64,000 nucleotides of DNA from Pyropia yezoensis (GCA_009829735.1 CM020620.1:10661420-10725419), one strand, 5' to 3'. Shown: positions 53,490 through 63,933, counted from the stretch's first letter. Program-made: numbers and translations. Notes: a model not told the origin generated them from the letters alone.

Positions 53490-53795
53490 ATGCGCATGAG
53501 TGTATCCCCGCGATTGAATCTACCGAACCCCTTGCACGACATTTCCACCCCTCCCCCCCCTCCCGTCGCCTTGACGCCTCCCCCTTCAACCCCCCCCCCG
53601 CCGAGGGTGATTAAACCAGTTCGAGTTCGCCCTTCGTTTGCACTGGTGAAATCGTTGTTCGCCCAGGTGCGATTCGAGCACCGCTATGGAGGTGAGTTCG
53701 CCCCTGATCAGTTGTCATGGTCCGGCCGTGCGATGAGCAAGTGGTACGTTGCGATTTCGCTGTGCCCTGAGACAGTCCTTCTCGCTGTGTGGTAA
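53490..53795 (+). CDS. Hypothetical 101-residue frame
   Basis: ATG 53490, with a Pro-rich N-terminus and then a non-repetitive C-terminal half (SLFAQVRFEHRYGGEFAPDQ; MSKWYVAISLCPETVLLAVW). No family is recognised. It ends 68 bp before the MITE at 53,863. It may be a small gene or a truncated exon. Confidence 0.3.
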   Translation: MRMSVSPRLNLPNPLHDISTPPPPPVALTPPPSTPPPPRVIKPVRVRPSFALVKSLFAQVRFEHRYGGEFAPDQLSWSGRAMSKWYVAISLCPETVLLAVW

Positions 53796-53862
53796 CTCGC
53801 GGAGCGCAAGCAACTTCCTGCCTATGGTCATGGATATTTTGTTCTTAGGTTTGGTCTAGAAA

Positions 53863-54164
53863 TGTGGCGGACGACGATAGAAACCTCATTTTATATGGCT
53901 TTTCACTTTTTGAGTTAGACACACCGTCGTGACGAGCAGAACGAGATCTCTCCGATGCCGTTGGAATCGATCTGATCCAACCTGATGCCGCGGACTTATG
54001 GAGGAGAGAAAAATGTTCAACATTGCGATGACTTAAGAAATCGCCCTCTCAGGGCCCGTACAGGCCAACTCTGGGGTTACTTTAGAACTTGCACAATCTT
54101 CAAAGCCCGCTATCGCCGTTCGACCGACTCAAGAATATTGAGGTTTCTATCGTCGTCCGCCACA
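53863..54164. mobile_element. MITE with perfect 26-bp terminal inverted repeats
   Basis: Positions 53,863-53,888 and 54,139-54,164 are exact reverse complements (starting TGTGGCGGACGACGATAG). At 302 bp it has no coding capacity. The ends are related to those of the element at 59-483, indicating one family with copies at both edges of the window. Flanking AA on each side may be a short target duplication. Confidence 0.75.
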
Positions 54165-54358
54165 AATGTTGTTTAACCCTAATCCTCCCCCCCCCTCCGT
54201 CGCCTACCCTCCACCTCCCCCTCCCCTTCGCCTCATTGACCTCCTCCCTTCCCCCCCTATCTCCCATCTCCAGCTCCCTCGCCCCAATGCTACCCCTCTC
54301 CTACTAGCTACCTCCCGGACGCATCAGCCACACCAATACGACGCGTCAATCAAGCAAC

Positions 54359-54558
54359 ATGAACAGCCAAAGTCCCCTCCCGCCCCACACATCGCCTTGG
54401 TCGCTGACACACGGAGTCGAGTTCCCCGTCCGCCCTCCCCTCCGCCGCCTCCCTCCTCCCACGCATCATACACCAGCGGTCGACTGCACCATCTCTTTCC
54501 GCTGCCCGTCGTCAGCCGTGTCCGTCGCCATCCAACGAGCTACTCCGGCCCGCCCGTC
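54359..54558 (+). pseudogene. Possible host frame interrupted by chromovirus 2
   Basis: ATG 54359 (MNSQSPLPPHTSPWSLTHGV) opens a Pro/Ser-rich frame that runs to the insertion point at 54,559. On the other side of the element (63,939 onwards) the corresponding frame is also open to the window end. No family is recognised, so a real gene is uncertain; the frame is short and compositionally biased. Confidence 0.3.
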
Positions 54559-55027
54559 TGTGGCAAAAACCTCTCGCACACACGGCACCCAAGTTGGGGC
54601 GGTGTACAAGGGCTGCCTCCCGTGTCGGGGGAACCGGAAGAAGTGCAAGTCGCACACACTCTATCCCTGTTGTGGGGCAATCCCCCCACTGACAAACAAG
54701 AAGATGGTGTGTGGTCCAACAGTTTCTTGGTCGGGACGGGGACGCAGGGCCAAGCCCCGCTGTCCCTCACCTTATCCCCCCAGGGTCCCCTCAGAATCTC
54801 GCCACTCAGAATCTCCCACCCCAGCACCTGCCCACCGGGCCACACGAAAATTCAAGACGATAAATGCAGAAAACCCTCAAATCCAAGTTGGATTTACTAC
54901 TAAGCTAACTATCCCAAACTTAGGGAATATGGACCCAAATGCAGGGGGAGGAACGGATCAGGCTAGTGGCCTGCCGCCCCTTGCATGGCACGTGTTGCCC
55001 CCCTACCTGGGGGTCAATACTGCCACA
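54559..55027 (-). repeat. Chromovirus 2, 3' LTR
   Basis: 469 bp, TG...CA. It differs from the 5' LTR at two positions near 54,630 (G/T and A/G). On the minus strand, GAGGAGAGGGGAG lies directly outside it as the polypurine tract. Confidence 0.95.
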
Positions 55028-55407
55028 CTCCCCTCTCCTCAGTTCCGACCGACCCGGTCGGCCCTGTGAGGGGGTGCGTTAACGCACGTCTCGGCGTTGG
55101 GGGCGCGACTTGCTGTCCCCCCTCGCGTACGTAACGCGGATGTGGAGGCGGTCACGTTGACCGCCCCTCTCCTCAAGCTTACCCACTCGGCAGCTTGCTC
55201 TCCCCGGTTCTCACTTCACCATCACCACCACATCCCATTCACCTTACCCTGGGCCGCCCCACGCTGGGGAGGCCACCCGTCTACCCACGATCCGAGTCCC
55301 CCTCAACTCGAGGCGGGTCTCGTGCCGCTGTAGCCAGGGCGTCTCTCCCCAACTTGGGGAGAGCCACGGCGACCCCGGGGGTGGAGACGGACTCCCTCGA
55401 TGAACGT

Positions 55408-57309
55408 ATGGAGGACACCTCCTACGGTGCAGCGCCCGCCGAGACTTCCGGCGGGGGCTCCGCGATCGCTCCGGGGGATGGGACTCCCGCGTCACCCGGC
55501 TTTGGGTTGACGGCGGGATCTCCCCCGGAGGCGGGACAAGTTGTCCCGCGTGAGGCCTTGGGGCGGTGGTTTTACCACGCTTGGCCTCTGTATGAGGAGG
55601 GGTTGACTGTTCTTCGCTGTGGCCGACTTGGCACAGCGATGGGTCGGGTGTGGTACCGCCTACGAAAGAAGTATCCCCGTAGGGTCGGGTTCCTGGCCGG
55701 CTTCAGGACGGACCATTTTGCCTTCCTGGACGATGAGGAGGTCGAAGACGTACAGCGGGCCAAGGCCATGATGGACCGCGGGGGAACTATCCCGGGTCCC
55801 GGCGACTTGCCGACCTTTACTTGGGACGCGGTGGCAACTCGCCCCCCGTACCTTCACGAGGCCGATCCGCGCACTCATCACTTTGATGTGCGGATGAAGA
55901 AGGACTTCCGGCGAGGTCCCTACTTGGTGACCTCGGCTCAACTTGAGTTTCCTCAGCAGTCTGCTGCCAGTAAGGAGCAGTACTACCCGAAGAAGCCCGT
56001 GTGGTGGCCTCAAGTTGAGGTCCCCTACGGGTTCCCGGCGTTGCTGCCACGGTTGCTCCACCACTTCGGCTCCGTCATGTTGACGGCTGCCCCTGATCAC
56101 CTGGTGTGGGCCATGTTGGCCACCCAGTGGCTCCTCGAGGTCATGTCGACCTGGGTGTCCTGTGTTCAGCGGCGGGGGATGCTCTGGCATCTCCCCCTCC
56201 GGCTCCTCCAAGGTTTGGAACAGCTCACCTCTCAGCTAGTTGCTGAGGGGTGCTCATCAGGACAACTCACTCTACTTGAGGAGATGCTCCGGCTCCATAA
56301 GTTTATCGAGTGGGAGAGCATTGAGCACAAGTTGCGCAGCCCCACTCGTGGGCCCAAGGAGGATGGCGCACTTCGCCAGTTCGTATGGGTCGCTCGTGAA
56401 CTTCACGACGGCCGTGTGGTCCTACGAGAGGGGTTGGGCATCGGGTACTACCCGTATGCCCCGGGGGTGGATCGCCACACTGCGCCACCCCCGGACAAGG
56501 CCATAGTTATGGCCGTGCCCTCACATGATGACCATATGACTCAACCCACTGCGGGGGCCCCGAGTAGGGGTCGCAGTTACATCCTGGCACCGCCCCCTCG
56601 GCGTGCCCCTCCACTTGCTCCTGTCCCCTACCAACCGCACGGGGACATCCCGATTAGCGTGGCCGTTGAGTTGTCCACCCCGGTGTCCCCCAACTTGGGG
56701 GCCACCCTTCTGACGGTATACCCCAAGTTGGTGTTACCAGCCACGCCTCTAACTTTAGAGATGATAATCACCACGTTGGTGCGCACCAGCTCCTGGTTGG
56801 CCGCGTCGACCTCAACCCTTCAAACTTCCGAGACTCCTCAACTTGAGGAGCGCGTTCGTACGGCAGTGGCGACCGCGAGTTGCGAGTCGGTGGCGGAGTT
56901 TATGACGGCCGAGTTGGCTCGCATTGGGGCTATTATGCCCCAGCCCGCCCCACTTGGGCGTGGCAGACGTCGCGCGAGCCAGGCATACTCGCCTCCTCGA
57001 CGTCGTCGCCGACGCTCCCGGCGATCTCCCTCCGTGTCGGAAGACGAGTTGTCTTACTCCGTCTCGGAGTCCTCTACTCCGTCAGAGTCGGAGTCAGTTC
57101 GCCGTCTGCGTCGCCAACTTGCGCGCAAGACCAAGCAGAAGGGTAGCCGCGGTCGTCGCCACTTGCACGACCGCGAGGGGCGCGACGGGTCCGACTTGGA
57201 GCCGCCGGCCCCTCCGACTGGTGGGGAGCGTTATCGCCGGGGGTCTCGCCGCTCGCCTCCACGGGAGGGCGAGGGCCGTGGGGTTCGAGAGTCTAGCGTG
57301 CATGCCTAG
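55408..57309 (+). CDS. Chromovirus 2 opposite-strand accessory ORF, unknown function
   Basis: 633 residues from ATG 55408 (MEDTSYGAAP); the frame is open upstream to 55,195 without another convincing start. It is convergent with pol and homologous to the ORF at 43,924-46,041: shared in order are a YLVTSAQLEF/FLVSCNHQEF block, YYPK.....VEVPYGF, an A..QWLLEVMST helix, LWHLPLRLLQGLEQL, and a later V..ARELHDG-type strand. The C-terminal 100 residues are Arg/Ser-rich with Pro-Arg clusters (PPRRRRRRSRRS), like nuclear-localisation and RNA-binding tails. The frame is intact. No known domain is recognised. Confidence 0.8.
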   Translation: MEDTSYGAAPAETSGGGSAIAPGDGTPASPGFGLTAGSPPEAGQVVPREALGRWFYHAWPLYEEGLTVLRCGRLGTAMGRVWYRLRKKYPRRVGFLAGFRTDHFAFLDDEEVEDVQRAKAMMDRGGTIPGPGDLPTFTWDAVATRPPYLHEADPRTHHFDVRMKKDFRRGPYLVTSAQLEFPQQSAASKEQYYPKKPVWWPQVEVPYGFPALLPRLLHHFGSVMLTAAPDHLVWAMLATQWLLEVMSTWVSCVQRRGMLWHLPLRLLQGLEQLTSQLVAEGCSSGQLTLLEEMLRLHKFIEWESIEHKLRSPTRGPKEDGALRQFVWVARELHDGRVVLREGLGIGYYPYAPGVDRHTAPPPDKAIVMAVPSHDDHMTQPTAGAPSRGRSYILAPPPRRAPPLAPVPYQPHGDIPISVAVELSTPVSPNLGATLLTVYPKLVLPATPLTLEMIITTLVRTSSWLAASTSTLQTSETPQLEERVRTAVATASCESVAEFMTAELARIGAIMPQPAPLGRGRRRASQAYSPPRRRRRRSRRSPSVSEDELSYSVSESSTPSESESVRRLRRQLARKTKQKGSRGRRHLHDREGRDGSDLEPPAPPTGGERYRRGSRRSPPREGEGRGVRESSVHA

Positions 57310-57450
57310 TTGGCAGCTGCCTTTGTTGTGAGAGTGTGAGGGTTAGGGCTGTAGTTAAAAGCCACTCTGCGTACCACTTCGACTTGAAGCACTCTCTTGG
57401 CACTGTTGCTCGGCCTTCCCTCACGTTGAGGGGGGGCTGTTAGGGTCTAT

Positions 57451-60400
57451 CTAATTCCGGTCACAGTACGCCCGGACCTTCTCAGCGGGAAGGTCCTCCA
57501 CATACTCCCACGTATCATCCTTGGCTTTGTAGCCAAACCAACGCACCCTCAACATGAGGCGGTCAGTATCCTCATCCCAGCCGTGGTCGATGAACTTATC
57601 GAACACGTACTCCTGCGGGCCCTGTTTGGCCGCAGGCAGTGAGGGGGGGCGCCACGCTTCCAACGCACGCGCCCAAGCTGGGTCGCCTGCAGGCGGTGGT
57701 GCAACTTTGACCACGTCCTGTCCGTTCACTGTGCGGACCCCATCGTCACTTTCGATGGTGAAACGCCGCCCATCAGTACGAAGGACCTGGTATGGCCCCT
57801 TCGTCTGGAATACCAACTTACCCCCAGTTGGGGTGTGTGAGTGAACCAGTACCCAGTCACCCTGCTCGAGGACATTCTTAGCATTGCGCAACTTTTTGTC
57901 AAAGGTACGCTTGTAGCGCTTTTGTGCTTTATCCATCTCAGCCCTGACTTTAGGGATGAGTTTCTCAAGCCTAGCAGCGAGCTCCGCCTTACTCTCAGTA
58001 GGAGTAGGCGTACTGCCACCATCCTCCCTAGTTGGGGGCGGCTGCCGCACGGCAATAGACCGCACGCGGCGCGGGGTCACAAAAGCGAGGGGTACTTCCC
58101 CGGCAGACGAGTGAACCTGCGAATTGTAGGCAGTGGTAAGAATAGAAATGTATTGGTCCCACGTTTTCACGTGCTCACTCACATAGTGGCGCAGCTGCCG
58201 AACAATGGTTTTGTTGAAGCGCTCCACCTGCCCATTTGTTTGTGGGTGGTAGGGGGTGGCATAGTTTGCCCGCACCCCCAACATATCCAGCACTCCCTGG
58301 AACAGTACAGACGCAAATTGCGGTCCATTGTCCGATAGTGTACTATCCGGAATGCCATACGCGGCAACCCAGTGATCTAGGAAGGCTGACACGACCGACA
58401 TGGCCGTGATCTCCGCCAGGGGGATCGCTCGCGTAAGTTTCGTGAAGCGGTCACAGATGACCAGGAGGTACTGGTTGCCCTCCTCGGTCACTGGCAGTGG
58501 CCCAAGGATGTCCATCGCCAACGCGGCAAAGGGCTCCTTGGCCGGGAACAATAGCATAGCCGTAGTAGGCCGCCGTTCCATCAGACGGTTGCGCACAACT
58601 TGTGCAGGCAGCCACCCAACTGTAGATGTCCACCACCATGGACGGCCAGTAGTATTTGGTCCTCAGGGTCAGGTACAGTTTACTAGACCCCAGGTGTCCG
58701 CCTGTGGGAGCGTTATGCTCCCTCTCAAGGATACTGTCCTTGAGGGATGCGGGGACGACAAGTTGTTCGGTCCCCTGGAATACCCCCCTCCTCATGAGGA
58801 GGCCATCGTCTCCCAGAAAGAACCGCGTCTCCGCCACTGTATCCAGTGTATCCCTCTGCGACTTGCAGAAGGGATCCTCGGCCTGGGCCTTCACCACCTC
58901 GTCCAGGGACAGGGGCAAGTACTTCTTGTTCCCTGGCGCCTCGGGGTTCAACGCCTGACCCGAGCGCGTGACTACCCCCACGATGGGGATGTCCTCATCG
59001 ACGGGGTTAGTGTCCAGCCCCTCGGTAGGTACCCGACAAAAGGCCGTCGGCAAGGGCATCTTGCCTGCCAGGTCGGTATTCAATATCAAAGTTGAAGGGT
59101 GCCAGTCGCACCCTCCACCGGTTGAGACGAGTGTTCGTACAGTCCGTCTTAAAGATGAACTGCAACGCGCGGTGGTCACAGCGGATGAGGAATTTCTCAC
59201 TCTCTAGGTAGTGACGAAGTGATGTCACCGCCCACACCACTGCGAGTCCTTCCAACTCGGTGACTCCGTAGTTCTTCTCGGCCGAGCTCAGCCCCTTGCT
59301 GAAGTATCCCACCGGCAAGTACTCCTTGTCCGGCTGCTGCTGAAGCAACACACAACCAAGTTGGTCGTAGCTAGCGTCCACATCCAGGATGTAGTGGCCT
59401 CCCAACCTGGGAATAGCCAGGATAGGGGGCTTCAGCAGATGGTCCCGAAGAGTCTCAAAGGACTCATGCTCCACCCGACTTGGGGGAGGCAGGTTCTTCG
59501 GTAGCGTTGAGCTCACTAGCTCATTCAACGGCTTCGCCACCTTGGCGAAGCCCTTGGTGAAATGTTGGTACACGTTACACATCCCGAGGAAGCTCCTCAT
59601 CTGGGTCTGGGTCCGGGGGTACTGAGCCTTACGGATGGCCCTCAAGTTCTTCTCGTTGACACTGAGACGCCCCGGACGGACAACATGTCCCAAGTATTCC
59701 ACCTTTTGAGTGAAGAGGTGGCACTTGCTAGCCTTCAGTGACACACCGGCGTCAGCAAGTAGCTTGAACACCTGGCCAAGATGGCCAATGTGTCCTCCGG
59801 ACTTCGGGAGAACACAATAATATCGTCTAGGTACACGAGACAGATCTGCCACCGTACTCCGGCCAGAATCATGTCCATAGCGCGCTGGAAAGTTGCCGGC
59901 GCGTTACACAGTCCAAACGGTAGTCGTTCGCACTGGTCGGTACCACAGTGACAGGTAAAGGTAGTTTTGTGCCTGTCCTCCGGGGCAATGGGAATTTGCC
60001 AGGACCCCGCGTTACAGTCCAGGGTAGAGAACACGTTTGCCTCCCCCAGAGAGTCCAGACAGTCGTCCATCCTCGGTAGGGGATAACTGTCCTTCACCGT
60101 GCTCTCGTTGAGCTTACGGTAGTCGATACAAAACCGGGGGGTCCCATCAACTTTGGGGACGATAACCACCGGACTCGCCCACTCGGCGTTGCTGGCCTCG
60201 ATCACATCTAGGGCCTCCATGCGAGCAACTTTCTCCTTAACGAGGGCCCTTGAACGGGATCCTCCCCTATACGGTTGTTTGCGTATAGGGGGTGCACCGG
60301 GCTTCAACTCGATCCGGTGTTGGGTGGCTCTCATGAGTCCCAATTTACCATCCCACAACATGTGATATTGGTCCAAGAGGCGTTCAACTTGAACCCTCAA

Positions 60401-61402
60401 CCTGGGTGGAACACCCTCCATGTTCACATGGGGCCGAGGAGAGGCGGCCGACTTGGCTTGGTGCTTCTCCCTTCCGGACTTCGGGTTGCTACTCGCGCCC
60501 GCGTTGAGGGTGACCGCTACTACCGGTCCCTCATGTTGGTCGATATAGCCGAACTTGGCTCCCGACTTGAAGTACTTGGGCGACGAGCTCAGGTTCATAA
60601 CCTGGATCCTCCACGGGACTCCGGCTTTGGAGTCCATCGTGCCAAGGGCAACATGCACTTGGTGCTTGCGAGCAAGACGGGGGTGAGGGTGCACCAACCC
60701 GTTCCCCGTATAATCAGTTACAACGTCAACGTGCGCCACCGAGTTGGGGGGCAACGTGACTTTACGGGCTAAACGCAGGGTAGCAGTAAACCCTTCTCTC
60801 ACAGAGCAAACAGGCTTCGACTGTGAGACTGTCACAGGAGCCACAGACTTTCCCTTACCAAGGATGGGGATGGTTTCCCCATTCATCAACTTGACCCAGT
60901 ACTCAGGGCCACAAATCAAAGGCACTTGAGTTACAACATAAGGGGTACCCAGAAGCAGGGGTACCGATATATTCTCAACTACTCCATAGGTCACGTCGAC
61001 CTCATGGGTCCCCAACCTAGTTGGTAGGGTCACGGCACCAACGATGGGAAGTACCCCACCATTGATATCGATCAGATGGTCAGCTTTATACCTCCAGCGT
61101 TGAAGCTTCATCTCCTTTGGTAATAGCGACTTGCGAATCAAGGAGGCTCCTGACCCGGTATCAAGTACGATACGGGCACAGCAGGCGCGGCCGGGGGCAA
61201 GTTGCACCCGTCCAGCCACCTGGACATTCTCACCCATCAGCACCGCGATGACCCGACGAGGGTTTACGTTCTTGGGGAGTCCTACCCGAGGTGGGCGGAC
61301 TCCCTTAGGTCGCCGCAGTATCCGGCACGGTTGGTTCGTACTCTTGACGCACTTGGCCGAGGCTGCCGTTGTGAGCTTCGGACGGCCAGCTCCAACGGTC
61401 AT
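57451..61402 (-). CDS. Chromovirus 2 pol polyprotein, with frame breaks
   Basis: Pol begins in the -1 frame at the gag end; ATG 61402 overlaps the gag stop as ATGA. Domains: protease (IVLDTGSGASLI), reverse transcriptase (FCIDYRKLNESTVKD, FSTLDCNAGSWQIPIAP, LVYLDDIIVF), RNase H (LDVDASYDQLGCVLLQQ), integrase (AMDILGPLP, LSDNGPQFAS, NGQVERFN) and a C-terminal chromodomain (VRWFGYKAKDDTWEY). Frame changes are seen near 59,797 (one base short, just after YLDD), near 59,044 (a T-run one base long, between RNase H and integrase) and near 58,600 (in the integrase zinc region). The pieces are collinear with chromovirus 1 pol. The breaks are probably inactivating mutations, or sequence errors given how young the LTRs are. 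Confidence 0.9.
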
Positions 61403-63345
61403 TCGTTTCCCGCCGACTTGGCGTCCGAATCTGAGGGCGAAGGGGAAGGCGACGAGTCCGAGGACGACGTGTCCGCCTCCTCCGCCGAGGGCGTGGCGAC
61501 CGCCACTACCGGTCGAGGTCCACCCTCGCGGCGTAAACGTACATCGTTCGTAGCCGACTTCTTACTCGCATTCCTAACAAGTTGTTGGATGCGTTTACTC
61601 AACTTGGGGCAATCATATGCCCAGTGTCCATCGGAGTTGCAGTTCCAACACCGATTGTCAGTTCCCGGAGGGGTCTTCCCGACTGGGAAAGACGAAGAGG
61701 TACCCTGGGAAGCTCCCACGGCAGCTACTACCCTCTCCTTGCGGATTCGGCGCGCCTCTATCAACTCTCTGGCCTGGCGCGCCTCCTCACGTTCCTTGGC
61801 CAACTCGGCCTGACGCTCCTGGCGTTGTTCCTCCCGCAACTTGCGGTAGGCCTCGCCTCTGCGGTAAGCGAACCTAGCCAACTTGGCCAGGGTCGCCCGG
61901 GCAGTGTTATGCTCCCGGGTCTCCATCCGGACTGACCAATGGAGTCCCTCCACAAACCGACTCTTCACCACAGCCTGTGGATGAAGAAACCCACAAAGAT
62001 TGTTGAGCTTACGAACTCGCTCCGAAAAGGACGACTTGTCCTCCGCCTCTTCCTGATGGGCTTGCGTAAACTCCTCGACTTGAGAAGCCAACGCCGCTTC
62101 ATCAACCATGGCTCTCAACAACCAGTTGACGAGCTCCAAATAGGACGTCACCTCACCAGCGCCTCCACTTGAGGAGCTGGGCATGACGGACATAAGTTCT
62201 GTCCGCAGGTCGCCCCTCGTAAATTCCTGTAGCATGTAGAAAGCCATGCCTTCACTTACGGCATTGTCGTCACAGGCTTTTGTGAAACGACGTAGAAACT
62301 CAAAGACACGGAGGGGGGGAGTTCCATCCCACTCCGCTTTGTGCCCAAAAGAGTGAAGTGCATTCTTCTTGGCACGGCCCATGGCTCGGGCCTGGTCAGG
62401 ACCAAACGCCACCGACTTGTAATGGAGGGCGTAGGTCTCACAATCAAAGATCCTCTGGTAGACCGGGTTGGCTACCTGGATCTTGGGCGGCACCTCACGT
62501 TGAGGGAACAGCCGCTGTAGCACTGGGGCAAGTTCACCCTCAGTGCCCATAGTCTGGCGCGGCGCGCTTGGTGTAGCCGCCGGCGTTTCCAGGGGAAACT
62601 CCCCCGTGAAGGGCGTACGCCCCACCAAGTATGGTGTGGCTCCCTCGTTGGGAGTCACAGGTGTCGCCCGCTGTTCGGGGCGACCCGAGATAGGCGTCAG
62701 GAGGGATTCCCCCTGCGGCTGCGGGCTCGAAAGCCCCAATCCGGTCTAGACATTAAGGCCATCTGGCAAACTCGCCACAATCTGATTCAGAATAGTATTC
62801 GTCATCGTGACCACCAGGTCCGGCAAAGTCTGCCGCAACACATTGGTCGCCTCCCGACGGACATTTTCCGCGAGGAGTGGATTGTCGACTCCAGTTGAGT
62901 CTCGGTCCGCCTCCGGGAGTCCACCTGAGGGGTAGCCACGACCCTCAGGGGTCTCAACCGGGGGCATGGGCGCGAGCCCATCGCCGACCAACGGAGGTCC
63001 GCCGTCCTCCGAAAGCCTCGTTGGCGACGGCTCCAAGCCAAAGTTGGCTCCAACCCGAGTGGAACCCGCGGGGACAGTCCTCACCCCTTGGGACGTTCCC
63101 GTTGAGTATACCACACGGTGGCCAGACTTCGGCCCACCCACATCAGAAGTGTCACCCGAGTGAACTCCCGACTGAGTCGGGGTGGCCTGTTGCCCGCCCG
63201 CACTTCCAGTCCTGCTGGCTTGAGAGACCTCTAGTCCCTCTGCGACCCCAGGTAAACCCACCTGTGTCTCATCAGTATTCAAAGGCACTGAAGTACGTGC
63301 GTCACCCGTGTACTCCCCGGACGACGGGAGGTCCGAACTAGCCAT
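61399..63345 (-). CDS. Chromovirus 2 gag (one in-frame stop)
   Basis: Start ATG 63345 (MASSDLPSSGEY), in the same GCCATGTTGG-like context as chromovirus 1 gag. The N-terminal 200 residues are Ser/Pro/Gly-rich. An in-frame TAG at 62,748-62,746 is followed by open frame to 61,399. The capsid-like region matches chromovirus 1 (FTKACDDNAVSEGMAFYMLQ; ELVNWLLRAMVDEAALASQV). It then has a long Arg/Glu coiled coil (EEQRQERQAELAKEREEARQ) and a CCHC knuckle (CWNCNSDGHWAYDC). The C-terminus is acidic and Ser-rich, ending GNE at TGA 61,401-61,399. Confidence 0.88.
61405..61411 (-). promoter_or_regulatory. -1 ribosomal frameshift site GGGAAAC, gag/pol of chromovirus 2
   Basis: The gag frame reads G GGA AAC GAA TGA: the same heptamer, frame and distance to the stop as in chromovirus 1. 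Here the stop also overlaps an ATG in the pol frame, so reinitiation is an alternative. Confidence 0.75.
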
Positions 63346-63445
63346 GTTGGCTAACGATCCGTATGACACGGTCCAAGTCCACCGTTCCTCAGAGACAGAG
63401 GGCCCCCTACACCCGGGTGCACCCGGAGGTAAGGTTTACCTCTGT

Positions 63446-63463
63446 CCCCTGCTGCTCCACCAA
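63446..63463 (-). other. Primer-binding site, chromovirus 2
   Basis: On the minus strand TGGTGGAGCAGCAGGGGA lies next to the 5' LTR, the same as in chromovirus 1 although the LTRs themselves differ. It is complementary to a tRNA 3' end of the form CTGCTCCACCA. Confidence 0.75.
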
Positions 63464-63464
63464 A

Positions 63465-63933
63465 TGTGGCAAAAACCTCTCGCACACACGGCACCCAAGT
63501 TGGGGCGGTGTACAAGGGCTGCCTCCCGTGTCTGGGGAGCCGGAAGAAGTGCAAGTCGCACACACTCTATCCCTGTTGTGGGGCAATCCCCCCACTGACA
63601 AACAAGAAGATGGTGTGTGGTCCAACAGTTTCTTGGTCGGGACGGGGACGCAGGGCCAAGCCCCGCTGTCCCTCACCTTATCCCCCCAGGGTCCCCTCAG
63701 AATCTCGCCACTCAGAATCTCCCACCCCAGCACCTGCCCACCGGGCCACACGAAAATTCAAGACGATAAATGCAGAAAACCCTCAAATCCAAGTTGGATT
63801 TACTACTAAGCTAACTATCCCAAACTTAGGGAATATGGACCCAAATGCAGGGGGAGGAACGGATCAGGCTAGTGGCCTGCCGCCCCTTGCATGGCACGTG
63901 TTGCCCCCCTACCTGGGGGTCAATACTGCCACA
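63465..63933 (-). repeat. Chromovirus 2, 5' LTR
   Basis: 469 bp, TG...CA, followed on the plus strand by the target duplication CCGTC. Two differences from the 3' LTR. Confidence 0.95.

Larger units (their letters stand above)
54559..63933 (-). mobile_element. Chromovirus-type Ty3/gypsy LTR retrotransposon 2
   Basis: A complete 9.38-kb element on the minus strand. The LTRs are 469 bp each (54,559-55,027; 63,465-63,933) with two differences seen; the 5-bp target duplication CCGTC occurs at 54,554-54,558 and 63,934-63,938. Layout is the same as chromovirus 1: PBS, gag, pol with chromodomain, opposite-strand ORF, purine tract (about 55,028-55,041), 3' LTR. The LTR sequence and proteins differ clearly from chromovirus 1, so it is a separate family. 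gag has one in-frame TAG and pol has three frame breaks. Confidence 0.95.
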
